Below, piece after piece: positions 35,001 through 47,626 of a stretch of DNA of 64,000 nt. The number at the start of each line of letters is the position of its first letter. Position 1 is the stretch's first letter. The translations under genes and the position numbers were made by a program. The notes under the pieces are model-generated. The model searched no databases and was not told the origin of the DNA. It saw only the letters and a list, made by a program, of their open reading frames with translations. The stretch comes from Phalacrocorax aristotelis (lineage: Eukaryota; Chordata; Aves; Suliformes; Phalacrocoracidae): NCBI RefSeq assembly GCF_949628215.1, contig NC_134278.1, positions 106,187,277 to 106,251,276 on the forward strand, written 5' to 3'.

Positions 35001-38000
35001 GCTTCTCTAAGCAAGAACATTTGGATTCTGCCTGGGAGGCGCGGTATGGCTTTGCATGCTCAGTGTCTGCTGAGTGCGCAGCTGGGTACCTGCAAAATGC
35101 TGGGTGACCACAGACTCATTTCCATGTATACTACAGCATTCCTTTGGGAGGAGAGGCTCTTAATAGGTCTGTTCATAATGGACATGTAAGCATGCAGGCT
35201 TTATTACCTGCCTCTGCCAACTCACAAGGAAAGTATGCCATTCCTGCACTGACGGATATGTAACCAGGGCTGTTTAATTATCATATGGCTGCGCTGCCAG
35301 AAACACTGGCTCACTCTGTCCTTGGGCTTTTCACTGATATACACAAAGCAGGAACCTCCTGCTCCTCTGAATTACTACTGGCATTATTGCAGCCGCTGGA
35401 GAAAAGGAAGGGCAGGCCAGGAAAGAGTTAGGCTCTCAGCTTATTAAGAAAGTTGAGGAGGCGCTGATTTTAGTGCAAATCTGACTTACAAAGTCTGTGC
35501 CTGCAGCATGTATGACATTTGAGATATCATAATTCTAAAAAAAACCCCAACTACTTAAAGCATTTCCTGCAAACACTGTCCATTATAATAGTTTAAATGG
35601 TAGGATTTAGACATGGAGTGTTTTTCTCTGCCTCTTCCCATGCTTGCAAACTAAAGCTCTGAGACAGACCGGCAGTGTTGCCATTTCAGTGCTGTGCAGA
35701 AGTCGTCTGATTACAGAAATGCTATTATGAGCAAAAAAAAATACAGCAAAAGAAAGTTGAGGGATTAAGAAGGAAAAAAGAGTGCAAACCCCAGCCAAAC
35801 CAAAGCCACAGGAAATGGAGTCTGAATGTAAGAACAGGACCTAGACAGAAAGGGATTTGGCAGGAGAGAAATCTTGCAAGGACTTCAAGGAGAAATATAA
35901 GGCCCAGTCCTATAAAACTTGTGCTCCTTATAAGCCCTTTTCCCTGCAAATGAACCCATTTGCATGGTGCTACTATAGTTTGTAGGTCCAGGATGTTAGA
36001 AAAATACTGTCTGTTAAAAAACAGGATAGCAGCACTGAAAAGGGAACAAAAGGTAGGAGCAGTGTAATGCATAGGGAGGAGGGTTTGCTTGCTTTAAGCT
36101 CTCTTTGGCTGGGCAGCAAGGCTGTTGTCCACAGAAACAGGTAACAACTGTTCCTTTGCAAATGGGTAGGGTGTTTGTTGGGAAAACAGTGCTTCTGGTT
36201 GTGACAAAAAGGGGTACGTTTCACATATGCTTATTTGCCAGTTCTTCTGTTTCGTCAGGATACTCCTTGTGATGCTGGATTCCTTCCCAGCCTCCTGTAG
36301 ATTTTGGAAAGCCTCCCATTCAGCTGCCATGTAGAAGGCTTTGAACTTAAAATGGGAACAGCTGAAATGCACCCAGCACTAGGGGACCCTCACAACCCTC
36401 TCCCCATTTCTTCGTTCCCCATCAGGACCACCAAGCTGGCAGGCACCGTCCTGGGACTGCAGTGCTGACAGCAAGGAAAAGTGGGGTTTGCAGTACAAGG
36501 TGAAAACTTTTGAAGACGGTGGCATGGATGTTTGCTTGCAAGCCAGTGCCTGATTGTTTTTTAGGATGGAATTGAATCTCTTTGTGGAAAGTGAGGCACT
36601 TGGCCGCAGAAAGGGTTTAGCTGTGCAGGGTCTGATGGAGAGACACCTGTCCCAGAGCCATGAAAGTATGTGGAAAGGCTGCAGAGAGATGTACTCCATT
36701 ACTGTGGAAAATCAGGTAACGTTAGGATTTTTTTGTACAAAATCAACACACTCCTTTCAAGGAACAGAAACACTGATGAAGAAAATGCCATCCATGCATC
36801 AGCTCCCTCTGACTAAAAGTGTGTCCTAATTCAGGAGAAAAGGAACTGCAAACTACTTAGCTGATAAGCATGAGCAATTTTTAATAAATAATTAATTTAG
36901 CTGTGGCATACAGTAGGTAAGTCTTATACCAATGTGAGTTGTGTGTGGCTAAATCTGGTTCATAAAACAAACATAACTTTGGGCAGCTACTTGGCAAGGT
37001 CCTATCTTGTTTCATCCCATTTGGAAGCATAGTCACGGCACTGGTATGTAACATATTTATTTGTTGATATGTCTGATGTTTGCATATAGGGTCTGAACTA
37101 GAAAGACAAAGAGATATCCTGGGATATGGTTAATATTGCCTGCGATATCGCTGATACACCCAGTGCTATGTTTACCTATCATAGCACATTTCAGAAGATC
37201 CCTTTCTCATTAGCCTGAGGAGCTGCAGAAAGCTGTTGGTGTGAGAGAGTGTGATGACCCACTTCCTTTACTTCCTTCCTTACACTTTTGAGTAAAGCTT
37301 TGGCCACCAGCATGGCAGAAAAAATAATGCATACTTTTTTTAATCCTTTGTAAAGCCCTTATTAAGCTTCTTCCTTGACACAACAGAGTTAGGCTTCAAT
37401 TCTGCTGGAGAGACCCTCACAGTTGCATTGGCACCGCAGAGCTGCAGCAGCCTGTGCAAAGCGCTGCACCTCAGGAGGGGAGGTATAGCCGGTCCCATAG
37501 GTACCTCTCACAGTTTGCCTGGGGATGGAGGTTAGAACAGTAGATTTTGGTAGCTATGTAAAAAAGTATCCCATCAGCTTATGGGGATTTCTTGAAACTT
37601 CAAAAGTGGCTGCTCTGTAATAAATGGTATCTCATTAAGGAGGGGTTTGGGCCACGCAGGAAATTTAGACATCACAGGGCTGACCACTGCGTTGTTGGTG
37701 GGTTTGTGGGATTTAAAACATCCAAGATAAGAGCTTTTTTGCTCTACAGAATATGTGAGGGAGAGAGAAACTTTTGAGTGAACAAATGGGGCAATTTAAG
37801 AATAGTTACTTTTCCAAATTTTACACAAATATAGCTACCCACCTTTTTTTTCCCCCAGTCTATATGAGAAATAAATTCTTTCAGTTTTGTTTAAAAATCA
37901 GCTTTGTTCTCCTAGTCAGAAAAATGCTTTGTTAGTAAAAATCTAGACCTTGCACAGATATAATGGGCTTATTTACAGATGGGAGGTACTGATCTTCAGA

Positions 38001-39193
38001 AACTCATCCTTAAGAATATACCAGATTTACTGGGCCAAGCCTAGCTTAGGGAAATATGCTCTAATCTGTCTTTTCCTTCAGTAATGTGGACAAAAAGAGT
38101 AGATTTTAAACTTTTGAAGTGTTTGATTGTGTTCCTTGATAACACCCAATGGACCCTGTCCAAATATCTGAGTATGTATACAGCATCCAGGAGGAGAAGA
38201 AACTCTCCGCTGAGGAGATTTCTGAAAAAGAACAGTAAGCAAGATAATTCACTAGGAGCAGAGGCTGACAGGAGTTGCAACGTAGTACTCTAGCTTACTT
38301 GTATGTAACTTTCAATAACATGCATGGGTCAGGTCCTGATAACTGTAGGGATATCTTGCTGCTACACCAAACTGGGAAGTGTTTGAGTCAGCAGCATTGA
38401 TTAGGATTTATATAAACACAGTAATATCACCCAATATGTCATGAGAGAGAGGATGATTTATTGAAGTAAATGGTGCAACAGGAATATTTTTATGCTCTCA
38501 CCCAAAGAGGATAGCCAAGCCATTGCTGCCTGTGGATGGATGTGTCAGAAATGCCCTTTGCTCTTCCAGCACATCTGCCCAGGAGACAGCTGTCACACCA
38601 TAGGCTGGTTAACCTTACCCCCTCTCAAGGCTTTGTCTTAAAAACAAGTATTAGTCATGCAAGAGGTTTGAATACTTGTATTGGAGAAAGTGCATAATTA
38701 AGGACTTTCAAAGCGTGCAGTATATCTGTTTCAAACTACAAAACATTTGAAATATCAGTGGTCAGGGATTTATGAAATGATTTATTATGTCAGTGACCAC
38801 TTAGATACTTCTTATCAATGGATTGTTTTTCTTTGTCACAGGAAGAACATTTGTTTATCCAGAGCCAAAACCTGAAGTCATTAATCATTTTAGTACTTAT
38901 TAAAGACTTAAGCATTTGGCTCAAGGCTCAGTATTTCAAAGGAGATTGTATTTAGAACAGAAAACAGCAGAAAGATCTTTGTAAACATCCAAACATCTCT
39001 TTAAACTCATTCTACAAACACATTAAGTCCATAGCGATGCAAACAAGAGAAAGTTAATTCAGCCATAATTCCCACCCTTCTTCCATGCCAAGAGATGGAT
39101 CTGTTTACTCCTTGTGAAGATAACTTTGTTTATGGTCTCCCAAGCTAGCCTTAGCACCTCCCCTCTTACCACCTTCATCAGAGGTGAGCCCTG

Positions 39194-39232
39194 CTAGCCT
39201 GCTTTGCTAGCCTGCTTTGCAAGCCTGCTGTG
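39194..39232. repeat. 13 bp tandem repeat, three copies
   Basis: The unit CTAGCCTGCTTTG occurs twice exactly (39194-39206, 39207-39219), then once with two changes (CAAGCCTGCTGTG, 39220-39232). Confidence 0.95.
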
Positions 39233-42200
39233 ATGCTTATCACCTTGACTCCTGGAAAGGTCTTGGATAGCCTATAAGTGAAAACAAACTAGAGCAACAG
39301 GGCCTTTCAAGTGTGGTGTCAGTGAACAAATGATGTGGTCACTGAGGGAGCCTAAAATGAAAATAAGCAGTGTACAGGTTTCAAATTGGCCTGAGGGCCC
39401 CCAGAGACATTGAAGGAATATAGTACAAACCTATCAGCAAGTAACGCTGATGAGCACTGGGCATACTTATTCTCACCTAACTCAATTACAGAAGTCGTAC
39501 CTGTATAAATACAAAATACCAGATGATTCTGCAGGTATGTTTTCAAGTTTAATTGGATACTTTCAAAATATGGAAGTGGCCTAACTGTAACATATTATAC
39601 TTTCATCAGTCTTTAACTAGATTTGACAATTCCTTGGGGCAGTAATTATCTTTGGTTGTGGTACACGTATGGATGACAATTAAAAATTTATGTGAGGAAA
39701 ACTGGAAAGGACTGTAATTTGCTTTGTTTTTCTGGAGTCTTAAAACTTGCTTCTGCACACTGAGACTATGGTAGCTGTACATTCATACAGTGGCAAACTA
39801 GCAGATTTCAGAGGTCAGTTTTCATTGTTAGAGTTTCCTCATCTAAATTATACCACCTTCCATCCTGAAAACACATTTTCCCTCTTCATCCATAAATCAA
39901 AGCGTAAGAACGACACTATTTTCTGTATTCTCAAAATTAAAGCGAACAGGAACAGTTTAGGAAGGAGTGACCTAAGTTTCACTTAGTCCGGCCTCTCAAT
40001 AAAAAAGGCAGAGAATGGTTTTCTTGAGTATCCAAACCAACATGAGGATGAAGTAGCAATTCACCTTCACTCAATACAGCTTTAAGATTTTGAATTTGCA
40101 TTGTCCAATATGATCGATTGCCCCATAGTGCAGAAAGCTGTTTTATTATTCCACAGTGTATCCCCCCTAGTCAAAACATTGTTACCTGAAATGACACTCT
40201 TGGCTGTTCAACCAGAGATAAATGCGTATAAACACTGATTTAACTTCAAATGCAGGGTGAATCCAAGCAGATCTCAAACACCGGTGCACAGATGTGAGAC
40301 AGATTCATCATTCAAATAAAATGTGCATTTGTTAGGTAACCTCCTACTCAGAACTGTGTAAAGGCCATGAGCTATGGTCAGAAGAGGTTTTTTCCTCTCC
40401 CATGTTCACCAGTTGTTATGCATATGGACAGTTGATTTGCCCATAATTTATTAACATGGACAACACTTGCATATTTCAGGTATTCCAAAAGAGGTCCTTT
40501 CTGTGTGATCTCAGAAAAAGCAGAGAGAGATTAATGGCCTTCCATATGCGATTGCCATATTTCACATACACCACACATAGAAATGTAATGACCTTTTACT
40601 CCCTTTTTTAAGTCACAGAGGCAAGTGCTCACGGCTGTTGAAATGCCAGATTTTAAAAAAACTTGCCTGTAATGCATAATTCTGTCTCTTTGTGTATCTG
40701 TTAGCACAGTCTCCAGTTGCTAGTTTTTGGCAAGTGATTGGATCTATTTGCAACTTCCAGATGCATGGAAAGAGATTTTTCCAATCAAGTCAAGATGAGC
40801 CTTAGGGGAATGGGACGCGTGCTACACAACTACCATTTGGCAGTGCAAGGCTCTTAGCTTTGCTTCACCTGAAAGAGCAGTGCTGGTGGCAAGTGGTAGA
40901 CCAAGGCTTGGTAATGTCCATACCACTGTGTCCAGGCAGCCCTCTTATAGCTCCTAAATGTGCTGAGCCTGGCCTTACACTTTCTGCCTTCATTCCTGCC
41001 TGAACGTGTGTGGCCTGTGCAAGTACCACCAGCCCATCCAGAAGCAAACGTGGCCAGCATGCTTGGGCACTGGCTGTACTCAAAGTGCTTCTGTAAGCTT
41101 GCAGGAGAGATAGTAAGTGAATTTATTTTCCAGGGCAGCCTCTAGGTCACCCGTAATAGGTCACTCTTAACAAATGGCGTTGACGCGGAGCTGGAACGGT
41201 GGCGAGTGAATGAAACTTAGCTCTCTCCTATTTGAGCAATGGAATTTATTCCCAGCTCTGACCTTGTGCAAACTCTGTTACCATATTTATCACATGGAAA
41301 GAATGACCGTGGTCGCTGCCGGCAGTGTGGGCAGGAGGCCTCCTCAGCAGGAGCAGCTCCCAGCCCGGTCTGCGTACCGAGGACCTCAGATGCTCCTGAT
41401 GGTGCCGGAGGGAAAAGGGATAACCTCTGCTCTCCCACCTGAAAATGGGGATGTTGCAAAAGGCTGCTGAACCTGAATGGCACATGTGGTGCAGAGCTGT
41501 GCAGGACACTGGGCTCTGCTGCTCCCCAGTATCTCTCTTCGCCTGTCCCCTGGGTGCCTCTGGGTGCAGCAGGGCACTGCCCAGAGCTTCGCCTCCAGAA
41601 AGGGGAGAAGAGAGCTGACCCAAAGCGCTGCTCTCTCCAGTGGTGCCGTTGCAGCTGAAGGTTGCAGGCCGGGGAGGCCACAACCCTCCATTCAGCCTCA
41701 CACTTGAAATCAACAGCTACATCTCTGAGACATGGGTTTGCAGTGAGAGCTGCTGTGCTCGCTCTGCCAGCTTCTCAGAGGGCCAGAAGGAAGGGGGTTT
41801 TCTGCATGAAAAGAATCTTCCCTTCAAATCCATATCACCTCTTGTGCTGGCAGGGGCTACTTAGCTACTTGTACAGAAACTGCCTGTTCCTGCGCTCCCT
41901 TCTCTTCTGTGTGCCCCTCTCTGCTGAGAATGTACTTTGCCAGAAAGAGCAACTGACCTCCCCGAGCATACAGGAAGCATCATGCTAAAAAAAGAAAGCA
42001 GACCGTGTGAACAGAGCTAAACTTCCCACAAGGTGTAATTTTTCTCCCTTTGTTACTTTTAAATGCAAATACATCATGACAAAAAAGGTACAGAGGAGGT
42101 ACAGAGCCCTCAGAACCTGTCTGCTTTGCATTCGGATATCCTGAGTCTGGAGAGACATTTGTGCTACAGGTTATTTCAAAGTAGCTCAAAGGGAAAGCTT

Positions 42201-45200
42201 ATTTTTACTCAAGGGTTTTTGTTGATCAGCTATGATGCACCTCAAATCATTCACCTTCCTGGGTTTTTCAGAAATAAGTCCATGCTTTTCCAAACTGCAA
42301 TGCTGGTTGAAGGAAACATCCTATTTTGGTCAGAGTGTATGTTCTTGTAATAGCAGTGAGAATAAAAGCAAAGCCCAACGTGCAGGCACGGCAGTGCTCA
42401 CGCTGCTGCTTGGCAACCCGCAGGGACCCTGCCAGAGCCAGACTGCCTCCTGGGAATGCCAGGAGAGGATTTGCCATGGGTAAGGGCTGTGGAGAGGGAT
42501 TCCCTGGCCCAAGCCTGCTTTTTCAAGTGGTTTCTGGCAGCCCAGAAAGAATATGCAAAGAGCAAGAGGTTTTTTTAACGATTAACCACCTGTTCATCTG
42601 GGCCATAGGACTTTTTCTGGGTAGCTTCAGCAAACCTGAATCAGTATAGTAAAATGTCCACCATAAAGAATTCATACTGCAAAGCAGACTCCTTTGTATT
42701 GCCTTAAGGTGGTGATTGGATGAAATATTTAAACGTGCTACTGCAGTGATGCTTCCCTGGGTTGCCCCTCCCCTCACCCACAGTGAGACTCCAGAAAGGA
42801 GAGTTCGCTGTGCAGCATTTTTTTTTTTCAGCATTCCCACCTGTGAGATAGTAAGCCTATGGTTACATTAACTCTTTGGTTTTGGGGAGGCAATATACTT
42901 TCTCCTCATTCCACCTGTTACCCTGGAGCTGTGAATTGTATCTCCATAGATGTCCATCTACAGAATGATTTTAAAATGTTTTGCAACTGGGAGATACCAC
43001 CAGCATTAGATGAAATAGAGACAAATAGCCTTATTACAAAGGAGGACAAGCAAGAACAAAAATGTCAAATAACCTGCAGAGAACTTGCTGCTGGCAAGAA
43101 CAATGTTCAACTCAAGCCGCTTGTCCTGCAGGCATCCGCAGGTATATTGCCACCCTGCTGCCTTGGCTTCTCAGAGTGTGCCTGGCATGAGGCATTACAT
43201 GGTGCTTTAGCTGGTGGATCCAATGACTCCTCTGCAGGCTTGCGAAGCATAAATCATTATCTGTGATAAATCTGAATGCAGACCGTAGCTTCCTGCTATA
43301 CACTATAGATACAGAAATGTAAGAGGCTACGAACAAATTGCAACCATTTTGTTGTATAGTATGGCCTGGTGAACGAACCTTTTCAAAAGGGTGGGGTATT
43401 TTCTGTGGGTGTTTCAGTATTTCTGTTTCAAGGTGGGGCTGGGTGCTACTGCAAACTGCACTTCCTAGCCGGCCGCTTGCATCGTGACTGTGTCAAAGCT
43501 GCCTAGAGAAAGTAGAGTTGCAGCTGAGATACAGCTAAGCAAGATTAAACTGCTCTTTTTATTTGCACTGTTTATCTTTTCCTTTGCCAGTGCACTTCCC
43601 CACATTCCTCTGGTGCACTTTAGAACAAGTAAGCCTTTTGAAATGATTCTCCTAGCACACAGAGAAACCACCTCAGGCAGTAATCAAAAAGCAAGGCTCA
43701 ATTTAAGTGAGGCATACTGGCAAGAAAGAACAAAGATTAAGCTTTTTGCCTTGGAAAGGTGTGAAGCCAACTGTTGCAGTCTGCTGCAAAGGAGATTTTA
43801 TTTAGAAACACGCACACAAATACAGTCATGTAAAATACCATAGAAGACGTTCAAACGGTACTGGCAGCAGATCTCCTTCTTGCTAATGATGTGGTACAAG
43901 TGGTTTGAGGCTTAAATCAGACAAGAATAATATAAGAAAATTTATCTACTGCTTTTCCACTGTGTTCACACAACACTGTCTTCATCACTTCTCTTGGCAT
44001 CAGTTCCCCTCTATAACATGAGCCTTCTACTCCCCCCATGCTCTGGCCTTCTGAAATGCTTTCATGAGAAGTGCTGTAGGTCTCTCGATGAATATTGATC
44101 ATGGTGGTATAAAAAATACATTGGTACTTACAGCTGAGCTGAGAAAAAAATTCTTCTAAGGTATTATTTTGCCATGATAGGATGATGCAGACGCTTACCT
44201 ATTAATGTTTGATTTACCACAGCATAACTTCAGTGGTGGAAAATGAGCAACATGCAAGTGCATCAACACAAGGCACCAAGAGCAGCAAACGTTTTCATGC
44301 ATTGATTAGTCTGATGATTTGATAAATCAGTAAGTTCTGCCTTTAAAATAATATGGAGGAGTATTAGAGGCTTCAATCAACTTTCCTGAGTTGATATTTC
44401 TGTTTTCATTAACTCAACTTTCATAGTTTCCTCCAGTGAACAGTTTCCAGTTTGATGATGGCAGTGCCCAGACTGGATGCCCAGCCAGGAAGGCAGGTGG
44501 CAGCAGTGGAAACCCAGCTACAGTTACAGTAGGTGCCATCAGTGGTACATGGGCTTACAAAGACCCTATGAGGAAATGATGGCTCCATGTGCCAAACCTG
44601 TTTGAAAATAAGTGTTAGGAAAATAAACAGCTTTGGTCATGCCAAGTTTGGTTGGGAGTGCTTCCCTTTTCAACAGCTATTCAAATGACAATCTATTCCT
44701 AGCATTCCAAATATTTTTACAGCACAGTTTCGCCATGTATTTTCGTACCATAATTTGGAAGGACTAAGATAAAGTTTTGCTTTTACTTTTGAAAATGAAA
44801 CCAGAAGCATAATGCAATGCCATCTTCAGCCAAGAGCCTGGCGACGAGTGTGATTTGCCTTGTAGTGGGATAGTGATTAAACACAAATCAGAATCTAACA
44901 CCTGAAATACAGTGGGCAACACCTTCCGTTAGTGTAAACGAGCAGAGCTTCAGTATCAGTGGAACCTGGCTGGTTTATATCTGCAGGAATCTGGCCCTTT
45001 GTGGAACTCACATCAGCCATGGCTTGTAGGTCCCAAACCAGTCTCATTTTCTACTCCCGGATAGTGACTTTCCCCTGGCTTCCCTGTAAGACTCAGCGGA
45101 TATGTCTCCTAAACCCAGAGCTAGCCCACTGGGGGTGTGCTTTCCCCTTCTGCATGACTCTGTTCCTAGCAGGTCACCTCAGCATGAAAAAATCACTTGT

Positions 45201-47610
45201 CTCTGCAGGTCCGTGCAGGGCCAGATCCTGATTTTGGCTCCCTACAACTACCCCTGCTCTGTTTAGTGATATGGGCCTTAATGTTGAAATTTCCACTGGT
45301 GCCAAAGGTCCCTGGAAGAAAAACTTCTGCTTTCAAACATCACTGCAGAGCCTGCCTGGAAACTCAGGGGATGAAGGTTCCTCAAGGATTCAGGCACTCC
45401 TGAAGATGAGTGGGAAGGTGGGAACTAAAAACGCTGATTTCTGATCCTGTCATGTCCTACTCTGTTCAATGGGAGTTTCTTTGGTCTTCTTTTTAATTCA
45501 CCAGGATACAATGTGAAACAGATGCAGTTTGTGTTGTGAGCTGTCAGTGGGCTGCCCATCAGTCGTGATGGATGTGTTATGCCTTGGTCACTGTCAGTTG
45601 ATATTGCAGAAGCAATTGTGATGGTTTATTTGTGCTATATCGCACCGCCTCAACCCAAAATGGGAGAATCTGTTCCAGTGCTGACAAGTTAGGTGAGCCA
45701 CAGTGATTTGTTAGTAACTCTTATGCTTGGGCAATGTGAAATTGAATTAATTTTGCTATGGTAGTGGGGTTCAGAGCACCCAAGTGTTGCTGAGCGAAGG
45801 AAAAACTGGCAGATGTCAGAGCAGAAAGGGGCTTTTCTACAAAGGATAAATCATTAGCAGTGTTATAGTATATTTGGTAAATAGTTGAAGCAAGGCTAAG
45901 ATACCGCTATGTAACCAGAGGTGTTCAGGAAACCACTGTGTGCTCTAGCTTCGTATAATTAAATAGCTGCTCTGTTTCAACCCAGAGGTGGTTAATCTTC
46001 AGCAGCAGAGGAGACACTTTGTTTATAATAAGCAAAGGCAGCCACAAAAGTGCTTCAGTTAGATGCAGAAATCACATTGTCAACAAGAATAATACTTGAT
46101 TACTATGAGCTGGAGTCCTGGCCAGGGACAACACATCTTCAAGTTTACGCCCTTATGATCACAAGGATAATCTATTGATAATCCAGTTTGTAGGAAGAGT
46201 AACTGGAAAAGCAGTCTGTGAGCAGCTGAGACTGCATTCTGCTGGGCGCTGTTGGTGAAAGGATGTATTATCACAGTCCTCGGCACTTAATCATTAAGTG
46301 GAATATACAAAAATAGTCAGGAAAGTTGCAGGCTGTGCTGAATGGGTTGAAAGGTTGTGGGAACATGTTCTGGCACACCCTCATGCTGTGGTGAGACACA
46401 CGATGAGGGGGAAGAGGAGGGAGCATTTCGGCGGGACGAGGCAAAGGGGAATATAAATCAATTTCTTTCTTTCTGTCTTTCACTCAGCATCATTTTGCTT
46501 CCTGGAGCAGAAATAATCTCCATTACTCATTTAGGGTAACACTTTTCTAATGCATATAATGTGGAAATGTCTCGGCTGCAAATCTATGGCCCCACTCAAA
46601 CACTGGGAAAAAGCTGTAGTATATTACACAATAAAGTATTTGTAAACACAGATGACTTGAGTTTAAGAGGAGCATTGCTCAGCTGAAAAATAAACCAATA
46701 CAGCATTACAACATAACAGCAAATGAGCCAGGCAGGGAACCTGCCTGTGGCTCTTAATAAAACCACCACAAACTCAAGAAAAAACAAAGCCCGGTTCCTG
46801 GAGCAGGTAGGAGAGCAGGTACCCCAAGGAAATTAGGATAAAGAGCCACTTGATTGGCAAACTGTGATGTAAGTTAAGAAAAGGCCCATAAAAACCAGTC
46901 ATTTTGCCACAGTTAATATCAAGTTAGCCGCCTTGCTGCCAAACCAGCCAAGGCATGAATACTGATGATGCTCTCAGCTGCCATAGAAATTGTCTCTTTA
47001 CATAAAAGCAAAAAAGACCTTTTGACCTTAGCTCACTTGTGCCAGGACTAAGCCAGGAACTCCAGCTGCATCTGCAATCAGACAGGCTCTGCTTAGCAGC
47101 ATTGGACTCACAGCATTATATTTAAAAATCACTCTCCTCTGCCTCCCGGGGAGAAAATGAAAAAGGAAGCTGCGCACACGTTCTTTGGTAGGAGTGGCCC
47201 CAAGGTGGTGTCCCAGATGGGTGCACAGCAAGTAAATAAAAGCACAGCCAGAACATGCTTTTCAGAGCACTTTGGACGTGTGAGCACAGCAGGGGACCCA
47301 TAGCCCCTCCCTGAAGGGTTGCGGGGCAGCGATGGGGACAGAAGGTGGTGGGAGATGTCACAGGTAATGCAAGGCTGCACTCAGACTGGCACCAGCAACA
47401 TGGGGTTGTGCTAACACTGGTGGAGGCACAGGGACACAGGCACAGACTGAGAGAGCCCACTGGGGCTGCGGTTGTGGTGACTGCAGGCAATACCCCTCAT
47501 TACCGTGGGCCTGCATGCAGTGGGAAAGCGGAGCAGCACAATTTTGTACAAATCCGGAAACATGAGGAAGTCTTTCTCACTTGACAGGAAAGTGAGGGCT
47601 CTGCCACCAG

Positions 47611-47626
47611 GCAGCAGCAGCAGCAG
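47611..47626. repeat. (GCA)5 microsatellite
   Basis: Five GCA units plus one base lie in a GC-richer intergenic patch. Confidence 0.95.

Noticed and set aside
43484..43843. 119-codon plus-strand frame with a hydrophobic segment near residues 25-40.
   Set aside because: No family resemblance, no promoter or splice context, and AT-rich intergenic surroundings.
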